Below, piece after piece: positions 47,415 to 54,504 of a stretch of DNA of 64,000 bases. A program made the position numbers and the translations under genes. Location of the stretch: positions 2,418,001-2,482,000 of the forward strand of contig NZ_OY764544.1 in assembly GCF_963668475.1 (NCBI RefSeq), given 5' to 3'. The first letter of the stretch is position 1. Every line of letters starts with the position of its first letter. Source of the DNA: an uncultured Methanospirillum sp. GTDB lineage: Archaea > Halobacteriota > Methanomicrobia > Methanomicrobiales > Methanospirillaceae. Below the pieces are notes generated by a model that searched no databases, was not told the origin of the DNA, and worked only from the letters and a program-made list of their open reading frames with translations.

Positions 47415-50400
47415 GTGATTTTGAACAAAAAAGAGACTGGCCTTAATCTGATATGCTTGAGAAATTGTAAATATTATTTTAGAGTATTTTTATATATTAT
47501 TTTTATTGGGCTGATTATATTTCCAGTAATGGGGAATGAAAGTCAGTATACACCATGGCGGTTAACAAGTGATGAACCGATATTTCAAAAAACACTTGAT
47601 GACAAATATATTCAATATAAAAATATAAACTGGTCACACGAAGAAAATAAATTTTCCACAGATTTACAAATCCTTCTATATCCTGACAAAAATCCTTTGG
47701 CAACTCCGGAAATGATCAATTCCACTCTTCATACATTAAAAGTATTACAGAAACTAGTTTCAGCAGAAGATATTGTGATAGATCACAAGACTTATGGAAA
47801 CACATCTTTAGGGAAATCAGATATTGTATATGTCTCCATTACCACTAAACCAGGAACCTCTTCACATATACTTGACTCCTATCTATATCCTCCAATAATT
47901 AGAAACGAAGACATATTTGGATTGTACCCGAAATATGGCGGGAATATCGTCGATGCATGGGTTGAATTTTCAAAACTGAAAGAGATCGCCAATATGTCCG
48001 AAGTAACAGACATTCAAACACCAATAACAGGTTCTTTAAGTACTGGTTCAGTCAATTCCGAGGGTGATAGTGCTCTTCATTCAGATCTGATTAGGAACCT
48101 TCAAAATGGTGCAAATGGTTCGGGTATTAGAATCGGAGTAATATCCGATGGTGTCGAGCATAAACAACAATCAATAGATCTTGGGGATCTCCCTTCATCA
48201 CTATCAGTAGTCGGAGGAAATGGAACAGGGGATGAAGGAACGGCTATGCTTGAAATTGTTCATGATATTGCACCTAATGCCTCCCTATTTTTTCGTGGAT
48301 CAAATTCGACCCTTGAAGAGTTTTCTCAAGCTATTAATGACTTAGTTAATCTGGATTGTAATATCATTTGTGATGATCACGTCATTTTCGGTGAACCTGC
48401 TTTTTATGATGGTAATCTAGTTGATCTGATTAATACATATTCAACGAATAATAACATTATTTTTATTTCTTCTGCAGGAAATTTAGCAAAGGGTCATTTT
48501 CAGGGATTGTTTTACCCTCAAGTAGGTAATCCATTATTAAACGATTTTAGTAAAAGCGGATTATCCCCAAACGCAACACCTGATAGACCAAATCTATATG
48601 CCCAACTTTTCACAGGTGATCATGTTATGATTAGTTTACAATGGAATGAATCTCCATCATACAATGATTATGATCTCTTTTTGCGCGATAGGGACACAAA
48701 TGCGATATTAGCCCAAAGTGTAAGGTCTCAAACTGGATCCCAATCCTCTTTTGAATTTATAGACTATATTTCTTCTTATGATTGTATAGCATCCATCCAA
48801 GTTGAAAAAAAAAATAGTTCCGTTCAGGATAAGACCCTGGAACTATGGATCTCTCTCGAAAATTATTCACATATCGCTGAAAATAACCTTGTAGAAAAGG
48901 ACTCATTATTTGGTCATAGTGCAGCAACAGGAGTAATTGCGGTTGTAGCTGCCCCATATAATAATAATAATTCTATTGAGCCTCTTTCTTCGCAAGGTCC
49001 CGTTACTATTTATTTTCCCTCATTTGAGGTAAGAAATAAACCCGACATCACTGGTGTTGATGATGTGACTGTAACCGGGGTCGGTGGATTTGGATCGCCA
49101 TTTCTGGGCACCAGTGCCGCTGCCCCGCACATTGCTGGAATTGCTGCTTTGTTATGGAGTAAAGATCCCTCCAAAACCGCTGCGGAAATTAAATCTTCCA
49201 TATTAACCAACGCAGATATGAGAGGAGATTCCAATATCTTCGGTTCAGGACTAGCAAACGCATCAAAAGCATATTATTCCTTATATCCTCTAGGTCATAC
49301 TATCACCAGTATCTCCCCTTCAACAGGGGTAAATACCGGCTCTGTTACTATCACTAACCTTTCAGGAACTCTCTTTCAATCTGGTGCAACCGTCAATCTC
49401 ACCCGTACCGGACAGCCAAACATAACCGCAACAAACGTTCAGGTTGTCTCTTCATCCCAGATCACCTGTACTCTTCCCCTCACCGGAAAAGCTGCCGGAC
49501 AATGGAATATCATAGTTACAAATCCTGACGGTCAGTCAGGAATCCTTGCAAACGGATTCACCGTCACTGCTGCAAACCCCGGGAACACACCGTTTGTCAT
49601 CGATCCTTCAGCGATGAACACCTTTGACGGCCAGTATCTCAAATCCCGGGGATACGGATGGTGTGACTTTGGAGGAGTCAATAACTCGTATTACAAGATC
49701 ACCCTTGCCGGAACCACGCAATACCCGACTGAATTCCATCTAAAAAAGAGTTTTACCACCAAAGCCCAGTTTGGGATCCTGGTGCAGGCATCAAATGTCA
49801 GGATCAGCGGAGTGGATCTCTCCACGGCACCCAATGCTGACCAGAGACCGGTAAACAGTATCACCAACATATATGCCCCGCTCACCCTGGCAGAAACCGG
49901 AGCAGCCGGGATCAAGGTCACTTCAGGATTCACCGGGGTCAAACTGGTCGATGTAAACGTAGTGGGACAGAATGTTCCTGCAGTCCATGTCGATGGATCA
50001 AATCTCGATATCATCGGAACCAATAACCCGGACCCGTATCTGACTACGTACTCGGGAAACGGTATCAATGACAACTGGGGAACGACCCTGACCGGAAAAT
50101 TAAACTCAGGATACGGTCTTGGTCTCCTTCAGCAGACAACATCACGAAGTTCGGCAGTTACCATTACCGGAGATGGCGGAGCAGGAGTGAATATTTCCGG
50201 ACCGTTCAGCGGAATCGAACTCAATGGAAAGACAGCAACCCTTGCCATCAGTGGAAACACCATTCACATCAACGGAACCGGTACTGATTCTGGAACTGGA
50301 TCTGACCGGAACAGCGGAATCAGTGCATGGGGTGGCAGCCGGGTAAATGTTACTGCCACTGATTCATCGATCACCGGCCAGGAGTATGGAATATACGGCC

Positions 50401-53123
50401 AGGGAGGAGCGATCATCAATGTATCCTGTCCCGGATGCACGCTTGGTCCAATCGTCAGCGGCACAGCCGGCAGGCCATACCGGGAACAAGCCCGGAGTGT
50501 TGGTAAATCAGGCATTGTTGGTGGAGTAAATGGAATATTCCTGACCGGAACAAGTAGTGCAGGATATGGAGCAGTCAGCATCGCAAATACCACAGTACAG
50601 GGGAAAACCGGGTATGGAATAAACCTCAGCCAGGCTTCAGGATATAGCATAACTGTTACAAATCCGGCATCAGTCATCGGAGCTCTTGGTAAATTCGGAA
50701 CCTCGGATAGTTCGTCAAACCAGATCACCTCAGGAAGTACCGTGATAACAGCGACAGGCACAGGCCCGTATCCGGTACATATCTCGCTTGATAGTATCCA
50801 GGGTCCGGATCCATTCAACCTGAAGATATTCAATGAATCGGGATCGGTTGTGTATGACATCACCAACTGGAACCTGCTCCCGGCAGGAGTGACGTTCAAT
50901 TCAACAGATAGAAACGTATGGTTCAACTCCTCAACCCTGGAGATCTACTCGGCAGAGAAGTATGCACACGAAGAATCAACACTCACCATTACCGGGATTG
51001 AACCATCTGCAGGGTATTGCGGAAAGACCACCAGGATTGAGAACCTTTCGGGGACCTTTATTCTTCAGGCAGCCAATACGAGCGTGATAATCACCCACTC
51101 GGGAGTTACCATCCCGGCAACCGGTGTTTCGATGGAGTCTGCAGGAACGATCACCGGAAATCTCTCAATACCGTCAGATGCACAGGTTGGCCCCTGGCAG
51201 GTTGCAGTTATACAGGATGGGAAAGTAAGTGAGGGGAACGTCACCTTTACAATATCCCGCGAAATTTCCGCTCCTACGGTCACAACACTTCAGGCAGAAA
51301 ATGTTTCAACCCGGTCAGCCCTTCTCACAGGTAATCTGATCGGTACAGGCGGAGAAAACTGTTCGGTATTCTTCAGGTATGGAAAAACCCAGGAGAACCT
51401 TTCGGTATACACATCCCCGGTTACACTCAATGAAACTGGAAACTTCAGTACTCTGGTCACCGGTCTTGATCCAGGAACAACCTGGTATTATCAGTCCTCG
51501 GCAAACAACTCAGCAGGAGCAGGACAGGGCGGAATTGTATCCTTCAGGACAGACTCTGTCTTCACTAATCCGGTGATATACGCAATACAGCCTTCATCAG
51601 GAACCCAGGGAGAGGATATTGCAACAAACCTTTCAGGAATCTTCAACACTTCTGCACAAAATACCGGGATATACCTCTCACGTTCAGGCACCAACATCAG
51701 TGCATCCGATGTAACCATCAGATCCGCAGACTGTATTACCGGTAATTTCACACTTCCGCCCCTGGTACAACCCGGCCCCTGGCAGGTTATTGTTCAGCAG
51801 GATAAATGGCTGAGCAGCGAAAATGTAACATTTAGCATAAACCCTGCGATGTATACTATCAACGCCTCCTCTTCTGCAGGCGGGAACATCAGCCCATCAG
51901 GCATGATCCAGGTCCTGGCAGGATCGAAACAGACCTGTTTAATAAATCCGGACCAGGGATATCACATATCAGGTGTTTTCATCGATAACACAAGTGCAGG
52001 AGTGCTCAGCACATACACGTTCGCCAATATAACATTTAATCATACCATTGTTGCAGAATTTGCTGTAAATGGTGCAGTCAACTACACCATCAATGCCACT
52101 TCTTCATCTGGTGGAACTATCAGTCCATCTGGTCTGATCCCGGTACTTGCAGGATCCAACCTGACCTGTACCATGAACCCTGACCGGGGATACCAGATAT
52201 CAGGTGCCTTTGTTGATAATGTGAGCATAGGACAGATCGCAACATACACCTTCACAAACATATCCTCACATCATCAGATCCGGGCAGAGTACACACAAAC
52301 CCTTCTGGGTCCGGTGGTTTTGGGAGTTACACCATCATCTGCTCCCAGAAATAGTGTGGTCACGCTCATCATTACCGGTGAGAATTTCTATGGAAATGAG
52401 CAGATTGATCTCGTAAAGAATGGAACCGGTAACCTTACCCGCATTGCAACACGTTCCGGGAACAATCTCCAGGTTACAGGGCTCGACCTGACAAACACCC
52501 AGGTTGGGTCATACGATGTATGGGTCACCAACCTCACGACCCGGATGTCTGGATTGAAAAAAGATGCCTTTTCTGTCACGAATGATGACAAGAAATTTTA
52601 CACGATCACAACCCGGGCTGATCAATACGGATTCATCACTCCTCCCGGACCTGTCAGGGTCAAATCAGGATCACAGGCTACCTTTACCATGCATACTATC
52701 ATGGGGGCAGATATCGGGAATGTCACCGTTGATGGAGTTCCGGTGGTTCTTGGAGGTCATCATGACTATACATTCAAAAACATAGCCGCTGATCACACCC
52801 TGTATCTTCACACGAAATTATCCGGAACAAAAGTCCATGCTGATTTCACCGTAAACCAGACAACCGGTAAGACGCCACTGACTGTTCAATTTACTGATAC
52901 CTCGACCGGATCACCTTCACAATGGGTATGGCTCTTTGGTGATGCGAAAACATCCACACTTCAGAATCCTGTTCATACCTATAAATGGCCGGGGAAATAT
53001 TCAGTACGACTCACGGTCAGAAATGCGAAAAGCATTGACACCATTGAGAAAAACCGGATTATAACAGTGGCCCGGGGGAAATATTCCGGTTTGGAAACAG
53101 ACAACAACGAAACTGCCGAATAG
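47415..53123 (+). CDS. giant chimeric surface protein: subtilase-like + beta-helix + Ig/PKD domains
   Basis: 1,902 codons from GTG at 47415; a TTG at 47421 has better ribosome spacing (AGGTG, 5 bases). Membrane/signal helix VFLYIIFIGLIIFPVMG. Residues ~220-620 are an S8 peptidase-like domain: Asp245 (GVISDGV), SSAGN around 351-355, and GTSAAAPH with Ser567. The usual HGTH site reads DEGTAMLEIVHDIAP, with Glu274 where His is expected. Then TIG (~630-715), a beta-helix (~720-1150), further TIG/fibronectin-like repeats, two InlB_B-like repeats (SSSAGGNISPSG, TSSSGGTISPSG), another TIG domain and a C-terminal PKD (WVWLFGDA). Codons up to ~49,300 are AT-rich (20 of 60 G+C in 48301-48360) and then host-like (29 of 60 in 50221-50280), so the protein is probably a fusion. 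Confidence 0.85.
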   Translation: MILNKKETGLNLICLRNCKYYFRVFLYIIFIGLIIFPVMGNESQYTPWRLTSDEPIFQKTLDDKYIQYKNINWSHEENKFSTDLQILLYPDKNPLATPEMINSTLHTLKVLQKLVSAEDIVIDHKTYGNTSLGKSDIVYVSITTKPGTSSHILDSYLYPPIIRNEDIFGLYPKYGGNIVDAWVEFSKLKEIANMSEVTDIQTPITGSLSTGSVNSEGDSALHSDLIRNLQNGANGSGIRIGVISDGVEHKQQSIDLGDLPSSLSVVGGNGTGDEGTAMLEIVHDIAPNASLFFRGSNSTLEEFSQAINDLVNLDCNIICDDHVIFGEPAFYDGNLVDLINTYSTNNNIIFISSAGNLAKGHFQGLFYPQVGNPLLNDFSKSGLSPNATPDRPNLYAQLFTGDHVMISLQWNESPSYNDYDLFLRDRDTNAILAQSVRSQTGSQSSFEFIDYISSYDCIASIQVEKKNSSVQDKTLELWISLENYSHIAENNLVEKDSLFGHSAATGVIAVVAAPYNNNNSIEPLSSQGPVTIYFPSFEVRNKPDITGVDDVTVTGVGGFGSPFLGTSAAAPHIAGIAALLWSKDPSKTAAEIKSSILTNADMRGDSNIFGSGLANASKAYYSLYPLGHTITSISPSTGVNTGSVTITNLSGTLFQSGATVNLTRTGQPNITATNVQVVSSSQITCTLPLTGKAAGQWNIIVTNPDGQSGILANGFTVTAANPGNTPFVIDPSAMNTFDGQYLKSRGYGWCDFGGVNNSYYKITLAGTTQYPTEFHLKKSFTTKAQFGILVQASNVRISGVDLSTAPNADQRPVNSITNIYAPLTLAETGAAGIKVTSGFTGVKLVDVNVVGQNVPAVHVDGSNLDIIGTNNPDPYLTTYSGNGINDNWGTTLTGKLNSGYGLGLLQQTTSRSSAVTITGDGGAGVNISGPFSGIELNGKTATLAISGNTIHINGTGTDSGTGSDRNSGISAWGGSRVNVTATDSSITGQEYGIYGQGGAIINVSCPGCTLGPIVSGTAGRPYREQARSVGKSGIVGGVNGIFLTGTSSAGYGAVSIANTTVQGKTGYGINLSQASGYSITVTNPASVIGALGKFGTSDSSSNQITSGSTVITATGTGPYPVHISLDSIQGPDPFNLKIFNESGSVVYDITNWNLLPAGVTFNSTDRNVWFNSSTLEIYSAEKYAHEESTLTITGIEPSAGYCGKTTRIENLSGTFILQAANTSVIITHSGVTIPATGVSMESAGTITGNLSIPSDAQVGPWQVAVIQDGKVSEGNVTFTISREISAPTVTTLQAENVSTRSALLTGNLIGTGGENCSVFFRYGKTQENLSVYTSPVTLNETGNFSTLVTGLDPGTTWYYQSSANNSAGAGQGGIVSFRTDSVFTNPVIYAIQPSSGTQGEDIATNLSGIFNTSAQNTGIYLSRSGTNISASDVTIRSADCITGNFTLPPLVQPGPWQVIVQQDKWLSSENVTFSINPAMYTINASSSAGGNISPSGMIQVLAGSKQTCLINPDQGYHISGVFIDNTSAGVLSTYTFANITFNHTIVAEFAVNGAVNYTINATSSSGGTISPSGLIPVLAGSNLTCTMNPDRGYQISGAFVDNVSIGQIATYTFTNISSHHQIRAEYTQTLLGPVVLGVTPSSAPRNSVVTLIITGENFYGNEQIDLVKNGTGNLTRIATRSGNNLQVTGLDLTNTQVGSYDVWVTNLTTRMSGLKKDAFSVTNDDKKFYTITTRADQYGFITPPGPVRVKSGSQATFTMHTIMGADIGNVTVDGVPVVLGGHHDYTFKNIAADHTLYLHTKLSGTKVHADFTVNQTTGKTPLTVQFTDTSTGSPSQWVWLFGDAKTSTLQNPVHTYKWPGKYSVRLTVRNAKSIDTIEKNRIITVARGKYSGLETDNNETAE
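49307..50387 (+). repeat. 1.08-kb direct repeat, downstream copy
   Basis: Intact counterpart of 45760-46839, lying inside the reading frame (TIG domain and first part of the beta-helix). Its left edge coincides with the switch from AT-rich to host-like composition. Confidence 0.92.
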
Positions 53124-53134
53124 GTTTGAAGGAT

Positions 53135-53166
53135 TATTGCTAGGAATAGCAATATAACAACTTTTT
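53135..53166 (+). terminator. stem-loop plus T-run terminator
   Basis: Perfect 8-bp stem TATTGCTA (53135-53142) and TAGCAATA (53147-53154) with GGAA loop, followed by CTTTTT (53161-53166), 12 bases after the stop of the giant surface gene. Confidence 0.65.
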
Positions 53167-53178
53167 AAACCTGCTTCT

Positions 53179-53420
53179 GACAGAAACTGGATTCGAAACA
53201 GAAATACTATCGAGTATCTTGGAATCTGGGAACAACTCAGCAACCCGGATTTTAATCCCGTGGAATTCGACGGGTTTAGGAAGTAGGCAGGACTCAATCG
53301 TTTTTACCCTGACTCCAAAGCAATGGATTGGAAAAACCGGAGCAACCGGTTTAATATCCAAAGCTGGGAGATATGGAGGGACTTATGTACACAAAAATAT
53401 CGCCTTTGAATTTGTAGATC
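53179..53420 (+). pseudogene. decayed KilA-N domain gene
   Basis: Two frames together give a recognisable KilA-N core. The first reads DRNWIRNRNTIEYLGIWEQL, then SNPDFNPVEFDGFRK, then a TAG (53284-53286) where Glu fits, then AGLNR. After one extra T in the T5 run 53301-53305 the second frame gives FTLTPKQWIGKTGATGLISK followed by AGRYGGTYVHKNIAFEF. Homology fades after ~53420. KilA-N domains occur in phages, large DNA viruses and their bacterial relatives, and bind nucleic acid. The gene has neither start nor end and is certainly inactive. It marks this site as a landing place for mobile DNA. Confidence 0.75.
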
Positions 53421-53462
53421 TAATACCAACTCTGCTATTCGGTCATCAACCCCCCTCCTCAC

Positions 53463-53600
53463 GTCGGATCCGTTCCGACCTGAAAAAACTCCTCTATTCT
53501 CTCTTTCAGCCAATCAGCACTCTCTAATACCCCTTGGGGCGGGAGGTCGGGAGTCTGTCACTCACAGACACTCCTCTGACCCGGAACTCACAAAACCCTA
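53463..53600. repeat. dispersed ~140-bp intergenic repeat, copy B
   Basis: Counterpart of 43264-43402. Here the first block GTCGGATCCGTTCCGAC is a 6-bp inverted repeat. The rest of the gap to 53771 has further GC-rich bits (CTCCCGCCCTAA at 53608-53700, CCCGCC twice) but no gene. Confidence 0.45.
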
Positions 53601-53770
53601 TGCACCTATTCTCCCGCCCTAAGAATTAGTATTCTATTTATATCTGTACAAATGAGGATTAACTCGGTATAACCCGGATTTCATAGGTCGGGACCTCCCG
53701 CCCTAACGAAGATCCTTCTCCCTTTTTCCCGCCTTCCCGACCTGAGCAGAAGAGGTCACCGGTGACCGGA

Positions 53771-54004
53771 TCATTTCAGGATAGAGAGAAGGTCTTCAGC
53801 AGCCTCTGCAATGTACTTGTGTGAATCATATACGCCCTGATTGTAGACTTCAGGGGCCAGCTTGTCCATAAAGAAATCCAGAATCATACCTGCTGCCAGC
53901 TCCCCGATGACCTCGTCTCGTTCGGTGGAATAATAATTCTTTATCTCTGATATCATGACATCCCGTCTCTCTTTGGAGAGGGTTATGGTCTCGTTATGCT
54001 TCAT
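53771..54004 (-). CDS. DUF2164 family protein
   Basis: 77 residues, the usual size of DUF2164. The sequence follows the family pattern: ITLSKERRDVMISEIKNYYS, then TERDEVIGELAAGMILDFFM, and PEVYNQGVYDSHKYIAEAAE. It is fully soluble and alpha-helical. The function of the family is not known; members are often found near mobile or plasmid genes. The start codon lies nine bases from a strong inverted repeat (54014-54052), so the gene is probably under tight, perhaps autogenous, control. The gene stands apart from the primase block by ~160 bp. Confidence 0.8.
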   Translation of the reverse strand: MKHNETITLSKERRDVMISEIKNYYSTERDEVIGELAAGMILDFFMDKLAPEVYNQGVYDSHKYIAEAAEDLLSILK

Positions 54005-54013
54005 CAGCGTCCT

Positions 54014-54052
54014 CTATACAATGTTGGTCAAAGCACTATTTGCATTGTATAG
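54014..54052 (-). promoter_or_regulatory. operator-like inverted repeat before the DUF2164 gene
   Basis: Perfect 10-bp arms CTATACAATG (54014-54023) and CATTGTATAG (54043-54052), 19 bases apart, ending nine bases before the start codon on the minus strand. The spacing from arm centre to arm centre is 29 bp, about three helical turns, which suits a dimeric or tetrameric repressor. The TATAC/GTATA parts may also overlap the promoter. Confidence 0.6.
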
Positions 54053-54165
54053 CAGAACAGGGACCTTGATGTCCTGACTCTAAAAAATGTCACCCGCTCT
54101 GCTCCGAGCGTCAGAGCATTCATCTCGACAGTCCTGAATGCGAAAAAAGATGGATGATTAACGAA

Positions 54166-54504
54166 CTATGATCCTTCTCTCGTCTCCTTCACCCTGCTCA
54201 CCGGTCCTTTCCGATGCTCTCCTGACAGCACAGCCCTGACCCGTGATGCCGGTATCGCGTATTCTGCATCACCAATAGTCACGTACAACCCTCTTCCACT
54301 CTCCGAAAGCCTTGCAACTCCTGGAACCGGCCCTGAAATACTACTCTCACCAAGCCCCATCAGGGTTGCAGCAACCATTCCCTGAGGGATGGTAAACCTC
54401 CCGATCCCGTCGATGAATATCACCAGATCCTTCTCATCACGGATGATCCTCCCGCAGAGATCAAATCCCCCTGATCGCGATATCCTCTCCACAAATTGAT
54501 TCAT
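54166..54504 (-). CDS. small beta-rich protein with internal repeat, partner of the primase
   Basis: 112 residues; its ATG overlaps the stop of the primase-helicase gene (ATGA), so it is translated with it. Two halves look like an internal duplication: VIFIDGIGRFTIPQGMVAA followed by TLMG, and LYVTIGDAEYAIPASRVRA followed by VLSG, both with an IP-x2-x-V-x-A-x-L-x-G ending. A basic tail follows (RKGPVSRVKETRE). There is no signal peptide or membrane helix. The function is unknown; co-translation suggests a replication accessory or regulator. Confidence 0.72.
   Translation of the reverse strand: MNQFVERISRSGGFDLCGRIIRDEKDLVIFIDGIGRFTIPQGMVAATLMGLGESSISGPVPGVARLSESGRGLYVTIGDAEYAIPASRVRAVLSGEHRKGPVSRVKETREGS

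Noticed and set aside
50264..50926. 220-codon minus-strand open frame
   Set aside because: Antisense to the beta-helix part of the giant surface gene; low-complexity Pro/Val composition.
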